In this document: positions 32,038-40,419 of the stretch, piece by piece
How positions within the stretch are numbered: position 1 is the stretch's first letter
Layout of the letters: each line of letters starts with the position of its first letter
DNA from: Betaproteobacteria bacterium
GTDB lineage: Bacteria > Pseudomonadota > Gammaproteobacteria > Burkholderiales > Casimicrobiaceae
DNA: 64,000 nt
Direction: 5' to 3'
Assembly (NCBI GenBank): GCA_016716425.1
Contig: JADJWJ010000013.1
Coordinates: 1 to 64,000 of the forward strand
The notes under the pieces: generated by a model
Seen by the model: only the letters and a program-made list of their open reading frames with translations
Told to the model about the DNA's origin: nothing
Database searches by the model: none
Translations under genes and position numbers: made by a program

Positions 32038-34212
32038 CTAGGCCGCAGCCGCCGCGGGACGCGCGGCCGCGGGCTGGTACGGCAGCACGAGCGTGACGCA
32101 CCCGCCGCCCCCGGGCACGTTGGCGAGCACCACGCGGCCGCCGTGCTCTTCGATGATCTTCTTCACGATGGCGAGGCCCAACCCGGTTCCCTTCGTCTTG
32201 GTCGTCACGTACGGTTCGAACGGATGCGCGAGCACCTGCTCGGGAAAGCCCGGCCCGTGGTCGGCCACCGACAGCGTTGCCTCGCCGCCGGCCACCGTCA
32301 GCGCGATCGCGTAGCGCGGGTCGGGAACGTCGGCCTGGGCGTCGACCGCATTCGACAGGAGGTTGTGGAACACCTGGCGCAGGCGCGTGGGCTCGCCCTG
32401 GATGTGAACGGGCGCATCCGGCAAGGATAGCGCAACGTGCGGCACCAGATTGTCGTACAGCGCAAGCACGTCGAGCAAGAGGGCGGAAAAGTCCACGGTC
32501 TGCAGTTGCCCGGGCCGCGGCTGCCGCGCGTAGATCGCGAAGTCGTCGACCATGTGCTTCATCGCGGCGACCTGCGACACGATGGTGCGCGTGCCGCGCA
32601 GCAGCGTCTCGCGGTCGGCGCCGTCGACCTTCGGCTCGAGCTTCATCGCGAGCCGCTCCGCCGACAGCTGGATCGGCGTCAGCGGGTTCTTGATTTCGTG
32701 CGCGAGGCGGCGCGCGACCTCCGCCCACGCGGCGTCGCGCTGCGCCTGCACGAGCTCCGACACGTCGTCGAACACCACGACGTAGCCGGAGGTCGTCGTG
32801 CCCGGCAGCCGCGTGCCGCGCATCAGCAGTGTGCGCGACAGGTTCGCGACGGACACGTCCGCCTCGCGCTGCCACTGGCCGTCGCGGCCGCCGCGGAACC
32901 CCTCGGACACGAGCTCGGCGAACGGCGCGAGCGCGGGCAGTCGGCGGCCCCAGTCGGCGAGCGCCATGCCGGTGAGTTCGGCCAGCGGCTGCTGCAGGAT
33001 CACGGCAGCACTCGGATTGACCGTGCGCAGCCGATGCCGTTCGTCGAACACCAGCACGCCGGCGGACAGGTTGCCGAGGATGCTCTCGAGGTACGCGCGC
33101 GTCGTCTCGATCGCGCGGCGGCTCTCCTCGGCGCGGCCCTGCGCCTCGGCGAGCTGCGCGGTCATCGTGTTGAACGACTCGGTGAGCACCCCGAGCTCGT
33201 CACGCGACACGACGGGCTGGCGCCGCGTGAAGTCGCCCTGCGCGACGGCGCGCGTGCCCTCGGCGAGCAGCCCGAGCGGCGCGGCGAAGCGCTCCGACAG
33301 CACGACGGCGAGGCCGAGCGCGGACGTGAGTGCCAGCAGCAGCGTCAGCGTGAGCGTCAGCGCGTAGAGCCGCTTCAGCGCCATCCGCGAGAACGACAGC
33401 TCCTGGTAGTCGCGCACGCCGGCCTGCACGCGCTCGGCGTCCTGCGCCAGCGACTTCGGCACGGGCTCGGTCACCTGCAGCAGCTTCAGCGGATTGAGGT
33501 TGTCCTGCGTGTTGACCGGCACGACCGCGCGCAGCACGAGGCCGCCGTCGGCGGTCTGCTCGATCTTCGTGTACGGCTGCTGCAGCCGCGCGGCGCGCAG
33601 CGCGGCGGCGGGCGGCGGCTCGGGAGTCGCGCGCGAGCCGCCCACGCCCGCGACGGCCAGCACGGACCCCGTCGGCGAGAACAGCACGGCCTCGTACACG
33701 TTGCCCTGCTCGGCGGCGCGATTGAGCGCGCTCGCGAGGTTGCCCGGGCTGTCGGCGAGCGTCAGCGCCATCTGCGACGCCTTGCTCGCGGTTTCCTTGA
33801 GCAGGTAGTCGAGCGCGTTGCGGCCGAGGTTCAACCCGCCTTCGAGCGCGCGGTCCACGCGGACGTCGAACCAGCTCTCGATGCTGCGGCCGATCGACTG
33901 CACGGACACCGCGTACACGAGCGCGCCGGGTAGCACGGCGACCAGCGCGAACAGCAGCACGAGGCGCACGGCGAGGCGCGAGCCGAAGATGCCGGCCTTG
34001 AGGTTGCGCCGCAGCTGCCAGAGCTGCCAGCCGACCACCAGCATCAGCAGCACGATGAGCACGCCGTTGAGGACGACGAGCTGGTCGTAGCCCTGGGCGA
34101 ACAGCGACGTGTTCGCCGTCGCGGTCGCCAGCAGGAACAGCGCGATCGCCGACAGCGACGCCGCCGCGAGGAGCAGCCAGCGCAGGCCCCGCTTGCCGGG
34201 CAGCGCACTCAT
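32038..34212 (-). CDS. ntrY: NtrY-type membrane sensor histidine kinase
   Basis: 724 residues from the ATG at 34212 with GGGGGAA upstream. N-terminal membrane segments (LRWLLLAAASLSAIALFLLATA, then LNGVLIVLLMLVVGW and VRLVLLFALVAVLPGALVYAV), a periplasmic sensor region, a further membrane helix near 290-310, HAMP, PAS (about 390-480), the HisKA motif ARRLAHEIKNPLTPIQLSAE and a HATPase ending DHGPGFPEQ...GTGLGLAIVKKI. NtrY signals nitrogen or redox state to NtrX in several alpha- and betaproteobacteria. It is part of def-fmt-rsmB-DUF4390-ntrY-ntrX; the ATP-binding part appears intact. Confidence 0.92.
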   Translation of the reverse strand: MSALPGKRGLRWLLLAAASLSAIALFLLATATANTSLFAQGYDQLVVLNGVLIVLLMLVVGWQLWQLRRNLKAGIFGSRLAVRLVLLFALVAVLPGALVYAVSVQSIGRSIESWFDVRVDRALEGGLNLGRNALDYLLKETASKASQMALTLADSPGNLASALNRAAEQGNVYEAVLFSPTGSVLAVAGVGGSRATPEPPPAAALRAARLQQPYTKIEQTADGGLVLRAVVPVNTQDNLNPLKLLQVTEPVPKSLAQDAERVQAGVRDYQELSFSRMALKRLYALTLTLTLLLALTSALGLAVVLSERFAAPLGLLAEGTRAVAQGDFTRRQPVVSRDELGVLTESFNTMTAQLAEAQGRAEESRRAIETTRAYLESILGNLSAGVLVFDERHRLRTVNPSAAVILQQPLAELTGMALADWGRRLPALAPFAELVSEGFRGGRDGQWQREADVSVANLSRTLLMRGTRLPGTTTSGYVVVFDDVSELVQAQRDAAWAEVARRLAHEIKNPLTPIQLSAERLAMKLEPKVDGADRETLLRGTRTIVSQVAAMKHMVDDFAIYARQPRPGQLQTVDFSALLLDVLALYDNLVPHVALSLPDAPVHIQGEPTRLRQVFHNLLSNAVDAQADVPDPRYAIALTVAGGEATLSVADHGPGFPEQVLAHPFEPYVTTKTKGTGLGLAIVKKIIEEHGGRVVLANVPGGGGCVTLVLPYQPAAARPAAAAA

Positions 34213-34248
34213 GGTTCCCCCTGCGCGGCGCGGCGCGCCGCTCCCCCC

Positions 34249-34280
34249 CAAGGGGGGCGAGCGCCAAGGGGGGCGAGCGC
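34249..34280. repeat. Tandem 16-base repeat AAGGGGGGCGAGCGCC before ntrY
   Basis: Two head-to-tail copies with one difference at the end, in the gap between the DUF4390 gene and ntrY. The left copy also pairs with CTCCCCCC just before it, which could form a small hairpin. Likely a short intergenic repeat with no known role. Confidence 0.7.
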
Positions 34281-34300
34281 ACCTCGCGCGGCGTTTCGCA

Positions 34301-34912
34301 TCACGGCACGAAGCTCCACCGATACCAGTCGGAGGCGAGCGTCCACTCGCGCGAGGCCAGCGCGTTGACCTGGAAGGGCTTCGGCAGCTGGTTCACGTCC
34401 AGGCGCAGCCGGATCGACGCCTCGTAGCGCGTGCCCTTGGCGAGGTCGCTCGCGCGGGCCACGGGCCGCGACGTCACGCGGCCGATGTAGCGCTCGACCT
34501 CCTCCAGCGAGCCCAGCGTCTGCGTCAACAGGCCGCTGCCGACGCGGTACTGCCGCGTCAGCGCGATGTAGGAGACGCGCCAGGTCAGCGAGGTCTGTCC
34601 GACCTTCTCGTCGAACCAGTACCACCGCCCGCGCGTCAGCTCGAAGTCCAGCGTGAAGTAGAGCGGGATGCCCCGCTGCAGCGCTTCCTCGAAGGTGGTG
34701 TTGAACGTCAAGTCGAACTCCGCGTTGAGCAGGACCTCGCCTTCCTCGATGCGCAGCTCGGCCGAGCGGACCGGAATGGTGTCGGCGCGGGCGGCCGGCA
34801 CCGCCAGCGCCGCCAGCGCCAGCGCCGCGGCCGCCACCACGCGCGCGAGGCCGCGCCCGCCCGGGCGGGCCGACCGCGACGACGGAGCGGTGGGAATGGA
34901 CGCTTGCAGCAT
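34301..34912 (-). CDS. DUF4390 family exported protein
   Basis: 203 residues from the ATG at 34912. A long signal peptide (through LALAALAVPAARADT, about residue 45) precedes the DUF4390 body with IPVRSAELRIEEGEVLLNAEFDLTFN, the GRWYWFDEKV segment and the terminal WTLASDWYRWSFVP. The family is found almost only between rsmB and ntrY in betaproteobacteria, which points to a periplasmic link with NtrY sensing. That link is inference; the biochemical role is unknown. Confidence 0.85.
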   Translation of the reverse strand: MLQASIPTAPSSRSARPGGRGLARVVAAAALALAALAVPAARADTIPVRSAELRIEEGEVLLNAEFDLTFNTTFEEALQRGIPLYFTLDFELTRGRWYWFDEKVGQTSLTWRVSYIALTRQYRVGSGLLTQTLGSLEEVERYIGRVTSRPVARASDLAKGTRYEASIRLRLDVNQLPKPFQVNALASREWTLASDWYRWSFVP

Positions 34913-34979
34913 GCCGGCGCGAATCGACGAAAACGGTTGCGGCGGCGTGGCGGCGCGCACCGCCAGGAAGCAGGGCCAT

Positions 34980-36278
34980 CTAGGCCTTGCGAAGCAACGC
35001 GTAGAAGAAGCCGTCCTGATTGTGGCCCGCCCCATTCGCCGAAGGCAATAGCTGTCCACCCACGTGCGGCGTGCCGGCCGGAAAGCTGATGGATTCGCGC
35101 AACGCGGACGGTGTTCGGCCCAGGAAGTCTTTGATCTGCAACTCGTTTTCGGCCGCGAACACCGAGCAGGTCGTGTAGAGCATGCGCCCGCCCGGCGCGA
35201 GCAGCGGCCAGAGCCCGGCGAGGATGCGCGCCTGCTGCGCGCCGAACGACGCCACGTCGCCGCGGCGCCGCAGCCACTTGGCGTCCGGGTGTCGCCGGAC
35301 CACGCCGGACGCCGTGCACGGCACGTCGGCCAGGATGCGGTCGAACCCGCGGCCGTCCCACCATGCGCCGGGGGCCCCGGCGTCGCCGGCCACCGTTCGG
35401 ACCGATGGGCCGGCGAGACGCAGGCGCTCGAAGTTGTCACGCACCCGCGCAAGCCGCGCCTCGTCGCTGTCGAGCGCCGTCAGGTCGACGGCGGCGATCT
35501 CGGCCACGTGCGTGGCCTTGCCGCCGGGCGCGGCGCACGCGTCGAGCACGCGCATGCCGTCGCGGACCGCGAGCAACGGCGCCGCGTGCTGGGCGCCCGC
35601 GTCCTGCACGGCGAACTCGCCCTCCGCAAACCCCGGCAGCTCGGCCACCGGCCGCGGTGCGGCCAGAACGAGACCCGCTTCGCCGATCGGCGTGGTGTCG
35701 TGCCCCGCCGCGCGGAGCTTGTCGGCCAGCGCGCTGCGCGTGGTCGCTCGCCGATTGACGCGCAGCGTCAGCGGCGGCCGCTCGTTGCCGGCCGCGAGCA
35801 CGGCCTGCCAGTGCTGCGGGAGATCCGCCTCGACACGGCCGATCCACCAGCGTGGATACGACCACCGGGCAACCGGACTGGCGGCGGCGACCTCGCGGTT
35901 CAGCGCCTCACGCTCGCGCAGGTATCTGCGCAAGAGCGCGTTGACCAGCGCCTTCGCCTGTGGCCGCCCGACGAGGGCGGCGGCGTCCACGGCGCGGTCG
36001 ACGACGGCGAACGCCGGCGCCTGCGTGTGGTCGAGCTGGTAGAGCGCGATCGCGACGAGCGCGGCCAGGATCGGCGGCGTCACCCGCCGGCCGGCCAGCG
36101 CCTGCACCAGCGCGTCGACGCGACCCCAGTGCCGCAGCGTGCCGTAGGCGAGTTCCTGCACCAGCGCGTGCCCGCGCGTCGGGGCGCCGTCGGCCACCGC
36201 TGCGAGGGCCGCCGGCAGCGTCGCGCCGTCGAGCACACGGCAGACCGCGAGCGCCGCCAGCCGTTGCTCATGCTGCAT
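34980..36278 (-). CDS. rsmB: 16S rRNA (cytosine967-C5)-methyltransferase
   Basis: 432 residues. An N-terminal NusB-like domain (about 5-135, RLAALAVCRVLDG...GTLRHWGRVDALVQALAG) is followed by a methyltransferase domain with SAM motif LDACAAPGGKATHVAE, the catalytic Cys motif DVPCTASGVVRRHPDAKW and the terminal NQDGFFYALLRKA. It methylates C967 of 16S rRNA. It lies 48 bases after fmt in the def-fmt-rsmB operon. Confidence 0.95.
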   Translation of the reverse strand: MQHEQRLAALAVCRVLDGATLPAALAAVADGAPTRGHALVQELAYGTLRHWGRVDALVQALAGRRVTPPILAALVAIALYQLDHTQAPAFAVVDRAVDAAALVGRPQAKALVNALLRRYLREREALNREVAAASPVARWSYPRWWIGRVEADLPQHWQAVLAAGNERPPLTLRVNRRATTRSALADKLRAAGHDTTPIGEAGLVLAAPRPVAELPGFAEGEFAVQDAGAQHAAPLLAVRDGMRVLDACAAPGGKATHVAEIAAVDLTALDSDEARLARVRDNFERLRLAGPSVRTVAGDAGAPGAWWDGRGFDRILADVPCTASGVVRRHPDAKWLRRRGDVASFGAQQARILAGLWPLLAPGGRMLYTTCSVFAAENELQIKDFLGRTPSALRESISFPAGTPHVGGQLLPSANGAGHNQDGFFYALLRKA

Positions 36279-36326
36279 CGCCGGTCTCCACGAAAGGCGG
36301 CACGCCGCGCGCGCGCACGGTCGCCG

Positions 36327-37286
36327 TCAACGGCAGCGCCGCGCCGCGCCGAATTCCGCGCCCGGCACCACGGCCCTGCCCGCCGCGAACGCCACAGCAC
36401 TCATCCGCTTGCCGCCGGCCGGCTGGACGGTGACGAGCCGCAACGCGCCTTCGCCGCAGCGCACGTCGATCCCGTGCGACCCGACCGCCACCACGGTCCC
36501 GGGCGGCGCGGACGGCGCGCCAAGGATCGGCTCCGCGGCCCAGACCTTGAGGGGTGCGCCGGCGAACTCGGTGAACGCGCCCGGCGCCGGATCGAAGGCC
36601 CGGACCGCGCGGTCGAGCGCCGTCGCGGCAAGCGTCCAGTCGAGCCGCGCCTCGTCGCGCCCGACCTTGGCCGCATAGGTGGCGCCCTCGGCCGGCTGCG
36701 CCGTGGAGGGCGGCGCGTCGCCGCCCGCGATCCGCCCCAGCACCCGCACGATCGCCTCGGCGCCGGCCGCGGCCAGTCGGGTCGTGAGCATGCCCGCCGT
36801 CGCGCGCGGGTCGATCGGCACCTCGACGACATCCAGCATCGGGCCGGTATCGAGACCCTCGTCCATCTGCATGATGGTGACGCCGGTGGCGGTGTCGCCG
36901 GCGAGGAGGGCGCGCTGGATCGGCGCCGCGCCTCGCCACCGCGGCAGCTTCGACGCATGGATGTTGATCCCGCCGTGCCGCGGCCATGCCAGGACCTCCG
37001 GCGGCAGGATGAGACCGTACGCGGCGACGACGAGGACGTCGACGGGGATGGCCAGCGCGGGAGCGCGGGCATCCGGCGTCCTGAGCGTGGGCGGTTGCAG
37101 CACCGGAAGCGCGTGCCGGAGCGCCAACGCCTTCACCGGGGACGCCGCGAGCCGCAGCCCGCGGCCCTGCGGCCGGTCGGGCTGGGTCAGCACGACCGGC
37201 ACCGGATACCCGGCCGCGAGGATGGCGGCCAAGGCCTCCGCCGCGAACGCGGGCGTCCCGGCGAAGCCGACGCGAAGAGGGGTCAC
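36327..37286 (-). CDS. fmt: Methionyl-tRNA formyltransferase
   Basis: 319 residues. Start MTPLRVGFAGTPAFAAEAL, the formyl-binding motif GGINIHASKLPRWRGAAPIQ with catalytic Asn/His, GVTIMQMDEGLDTGP, and a C-terminal OB-like domain ending QPAGGKRM. It formylates initiator methionyl-tRNA. The def gene upstream removes the formyl group later, and the two are separated by 37 bases. Confidence 0.96.
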   Translation of the reverse strand: MTPLRVGFAGTPAFAAEALAAILAAGYPVPVVLTQPDRPQGRGLRLAASPVKALALRHALPVLQPPTLRTPDARAPALAIPVDVLVVAAYGLILPPEVLAWPRHGGINIHASKLPRWRGAAPIQRALLAGDTATGVTIMQMDEGLDTGPMLDVVEVPIDPRATAGMLTTRLAAAGAEAIVRVLGRIAGGDAPPSTAQPAEGATYAAKVGRDEARLDWTLAATALDRAVRAFDPAPGAFTEFAGAPLKVWAAEPILGAPSAPPGTVVAVGSHGIDVRCGEGALRLVTVQPAGGKRMSAVAFAAGRAVVPGAEFGAARRCR

Positions 37287-37323
37287 GGGCGGCCCGGCCT
37301 GCCGTGGGCGCCGGCGCGGCGGG

Positions 37324-37827
37324 CTAGCCCGCGAGGCGCTGCTTCTTTCGCTGCCTGGCAGCGAGACGGGCGCGCTTCAACGGCGACAGGTAGTCGACGA
37401 ACATCTTGCCGATCAAGTGGTCCATTTCGTGCTGTATGCAGACGGCGAGGAGGCCCTCCGCGGTCCGCTCGATCGGTTCGCCCCGCTCGTTGCGGGCCTG
37501 CACCGTGATCCGGGCTGCCCGGGTGACCTTGTCGTAGTACCCCGGGACGGACAGACAGCCCTCCTCGCACTCCGCCTCGCCCTCGGCCGCGACGATCTCC
37601 GGATTGACGAGGACGAGGAGGTCGTCCTTGGTCTCGGAGACGTCGATGACGATGACCCGCTTGTGCACGTCGACCTGCGTCGCCGCCAGCCCGACCCCGG
37701 GCGCCGCGTACATGGTTTCGGCCATGTCGCGGACGAGCCGCACGAGGTCCGGCGTGAAGGACGTGACGGGTGCCGCGACTTTTTTGAGACGCGGATCGGG
37801 GTACTCGAGGATCGGCAATAAGGCCAT
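37324..37827 (-). CDS. def: Peptide deformylase
   Basis: 167 residues. The three family motifs are intact: GVGLAATQVD, EGCLSVPGYY with the metal Cys, and QHEMDHLIGKMFVDYLS with the two metal His and catalytic Glu. It removes N-formyl groups from nascent proteins using Fe2+. It is the first gene of def-fmt-rsmB and diverges from the LysM gene across 124 bases. Confidence 0.96.
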   Translation of the reverse strand: MALLPILEYPDPRLKKVAAPVTSFTPDLVRLVRDMAETMYAAPGVGLAATQVDVHKRVIVIDVSETKDDLLVLVNPEIVAAEGEAECEEGCLSVPGYYDKVTRAARITVQARNERGEPIERTAEGLLAVCIQHEMDHLIGKMFVDYLSPLKRARLAARQRKKQRLAG

Positions 37828-37951
37828 AGCTTGCCAAATGCAACGTAGCGGATGCAGAATCCGTGTTAAGTCCTTATTTTGCGGCGGTTTAGGACACTGG
37901 GTTTTCGCGTACGACTGTTCCGTCCGGCGCGTACGACGGGGAAGAGACGTT

Positions 37952-39055
37952 ATGCTTCAACAGTTTACCACGACCGTCCGCCTGCTCGCTGCCGCCGCCG
38001 CGGCCGGCCTCCTCACGCTTGCCGGCACCGCCGGCGCCCAGGCACCCGCCGTCGCGGACGGCGCGCCTTCGTCGTACACCGTGCAGAAGGGCGACACGCT
38101 CTGGGGCATTTCGGGCAAGTTCCTGAAGGAACCGTGGAAGTGGCCCGACATCTGGCGGATGAACCGCGAGCAGATCCGCAATCCCCACCTCATCTACCCG
38201 GGTGACGTCGTCCGCCTGATCTACGTCGACGGGCAGCCGCAGCTGACGCTGACGCGCGATACCGTCGTCGTGTCGCCGACGGCCCGCGTGACCGCACTCG
38301 CGTCCGACGCGATCCCGAGCATCCCGCCGAATGACATCGAGCCCTACCTGACGCGGCCGCTCGTCACCGGGCCCTCCGGTCTGTACGAATCCGCGGAGAT
38401 CCTGCGCGGGCGCGAGCGCGAGCGCGTCGTCCGCGGCGCCGGCGACATCGTGTACGTGCTGGGCATCGACCCGAAGGCCGGCGACTATTGGCACATCTAC
38501 CGGCCGGCCGGTGCGATCGTCAGCTTCGACGGCAAGGAAGTCCTGGGCTACGAGAGCCGCTTCCTCGGCACGGCGCGCGTCGAGAAATTCGGCGAGCTGT
38601 CGACCGTGCGCATCGAAACGGCCAACGAGGAGATCCTCGTCGGCGACCGGATGCTTCCCGCGCCGCGCGAGACGCTGGTCAACTACGTGCCGCGCGCGCC
38701 CGACGCGCCGATCGACGCGCGGATCCTGCGCGTCCCGTTCAGCGGCCTCGAGACCGGACGTGGCGGCATCGTCACGCTCGACCGCGGTACGGCCGACGGC
38801 GTAGAGCCGGGCCACGTGCTGGCGATCTACCGCGTCATCGAGCCGATCGTCGACCCGCGCCCGTCGCGCCAGCAGACGATCATCCTGCGCTATCTCGATC
38901 CGACCACGGTGTTCACGCCAAGCACGTACGTGGCGCCCGCCGACGAGCGCACGGGCCTGCTGTTCGTGTTCCGGGCGTTTGATCGCGTCTCGTACGCCGT
39001 CGTGCTCAACACGACCGACCCGATCCGGCCCGGCGACTTCGCGCGCAAGCCGTAG
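37952..39055 (+). CDS. Secreted LysM domain protein
   Basis: 367 residues from the ATG at 37952; signal peptide with cut near AGTAGAQA (about 30). A single LysM domain at about 41-92 (SYTVQKGDTLWGISGKFLKEPWKW...LIYPGDVVRLIY) should bind peptidoglycan; the remaining 270 residues are a beta-rich C-terminal region specific to this family (GRGGIVTLDRGTADGVEPGHVLAIYR). The gene sits before dprA and diverges from def, a conserved betaproteobacterial order. A cell-wall role is expected; the function is not established. Confidence 0.9.
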   Translation: MLQQFTTTVRLLAAAAAAGLLTLAGTAGAQAPAVADGAPSSYTVQKGDTLWGISGKFLKEPWKWPDIWRMNREQIRNPHLIYPGDVVRLIYVDGQPQLTLTRDTVVVSPTARVTALASDAIPSIPPNDIEPYLTRPLVTGPSGLYESAEILRGRERERVVRGAGDIVYVLGIDPKAGDYWHIYRPAGAIVSFDGKEVLGYESRFLGTARVEKFGELSTVRIETANEEILVGDRMLPAPRETLVNYVPRAPDAPIDARILRVPFSGLETGRGGIVTLDRGTADGVEPGHVLAIYRVIEPIVDPRPSRQQTIILRYLDPTTVFTPSTYVAPADERTGLLFVFRAFDRVSYAVVLNTTDPIRPGDFARKP

Positions 39056-39125
39056 CGCCCCCTGCCCGCCGCTTCGTCCGTCGGTCCGATGGCGGCGCGT
39101 ACCGCGCGCCGCCGATAGTCGCGCC

Positions 39126-40199
39126 ATGGATGCCGCCCTAGCCAACCGCGCCGCCTGGGCCGATCTGTCGCTGCGCCGGCTGCCGCACACGGCGCTGTTC
39201 GCGCTGCTGCGCGCGTTCGGCGGCCCGGAAGCCATCCTCGCCGCGACCCGCGCGCAGCTGTCGGCAGTGGTGCCCGACGACGTCGCCGCGTGCGTGCGCG
39301 AGCCCGTCGCCGACGACGCCGTCGCGCGCGCGCGCGCGTGGCTCGCGCAGCCGGGGCATCACCTCGTCGCGTGGGACGACGCCGATTATCCGCAGGCGCT
39401 GCTCGCCCTCGGGCACGCGCCGCCCGCGCTGTACTTCGTCGGGCGGCGCGAGCTGCTCAACGCCCCCGCGTTCGCGATCGTCGGCAGCCGCCACGGCACG
39501 CCGCAGGGCGTGGCGAACGCGCGCAACTTCGCGCACACGCTCGCGCAGGCCGGTTTGACGATCGTGTCGGGCCTGGCGCTCGGGATCGACGCCGCCGCGC
39601 ACGAGGGCGCGCTGCAGGGCGCGGGCTCCACGCTGGCCGTCGTCGGCACGGGGCTCGACCGCGTGTACCCGGCGCGCAACCGCGAGCTCGCGCACGCGAT
39701 CGCGCGCCGCGGCGGGATCGTGTCCGAGTTTCCCCCGGGCACGCCGCCGCGCGAGAAGAACTTTCCGCGGCGCAACCGGCTGATCAGCGGGCTCGCGCAG
39801 GGTGTGCTGGTCGTCGAGGCGGCGCCGCAGTCGGGGTCGCTGATCACCGCCCGCTACGCGGGCGAGCAGGGGCGCGAAGTGTTCGCCATTCCCGGGTCGA
39901 TCCACTCGCCACTGTCGAAGGGCTGCCACCAGTTGATCCGCGAAGGCGCCAAGCTGGTCGAGACCGCGCAGGACATCCTCGCGGAGCTGGGCATCGCGGC
40001 CCCCGCCGTGCCGGCGCCCGCGTCGGCGCCGGCGCAGGAGAATGCGCTGCTCGCGGCGCTCGGCCGCGACCCGGTCGGCTTCGACACGCTCGTCGGGCGC
40101 ACCGGCCGCGCGCCCGAGGATCTGGCGTCCGAACTGACCGAGCTGGAGATCGCGGGCGTGCTCGTGCCGCTGCCGGGCGGGCGGTGGCAGCGGCGGTGA
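39126..40199 (+). CDS. dprA: DNA-processing protein DprA (Smf)
   Basis: 357 residues from the ATG at 39126. A short N-terminal SAM-like region precedes the Rossmann-type domain with FAIVGSRHGTPQGVANA, GLALGIDAAAHEGAL, VVGTGLDRVYPARN, SEFPPGTPP and GCHQLIREGAKLVE, and a C-terminal winged-helix-like domain (about 300-355). It loads RecA on incoming single-stranded DNA during transformation. Presence of dprA alone does not prove competence, because it is nearly universal. Confidence 0.95.
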   Translation: MDAALANRAAWADLSLRRLPHTALFALLRAFGGPEAILAATRAQLSAVVPDDVAACVREPVADDAVARARAWLAQPGHHLVAWDDADYPQALLALGHAPPALYFVGRRELLNAPAFAIVGSRHGTPQGVANARNFAHTLAQAGLTIVSGLALGIDAAAHEGALQGAGSTLAVVGTGLDRVYPARNRELAHAIARRGGIVSEFPPGTPPREKNFPRRNRLISGLAQGVLVVEAAPQSGSLITARYAGEQGREVFAIPGSIHSPLSKGCHQLIREGAKLVETAQDILAELGIAAPAVPAPASAPAQENALLAALGRDPVGFDTLVGRTGRAPEDLASELTELEIAGVLVPLPGGRWQRR

Positions 40200-40419
40200 G
40201 CCGCGGCGAGGTCCCGACCGGTCCCATGCCCGGCCCCGGCGCGCGGCGCGGCTGCCTCCGACGGCACCTCCCGCGCCCGGCCTGCGCTGCCCAACTCGCT
40301 GATTCGACAGGCAAGCCCGACGTCGGCCGCGTGCGCGAATGCGCCCGCGCTTGGGACAGGTCAACGGCAATTTCGGGTTGTTGGGGTACTATCTGCGTCC
40401 CTTTTTCGCCGCCCCGCCC

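Noticed and set aside
39126..40199. dprA as evidence of natural competence
   Set aside because: dprA is nearly universal; no com or pilus genes are in the window.
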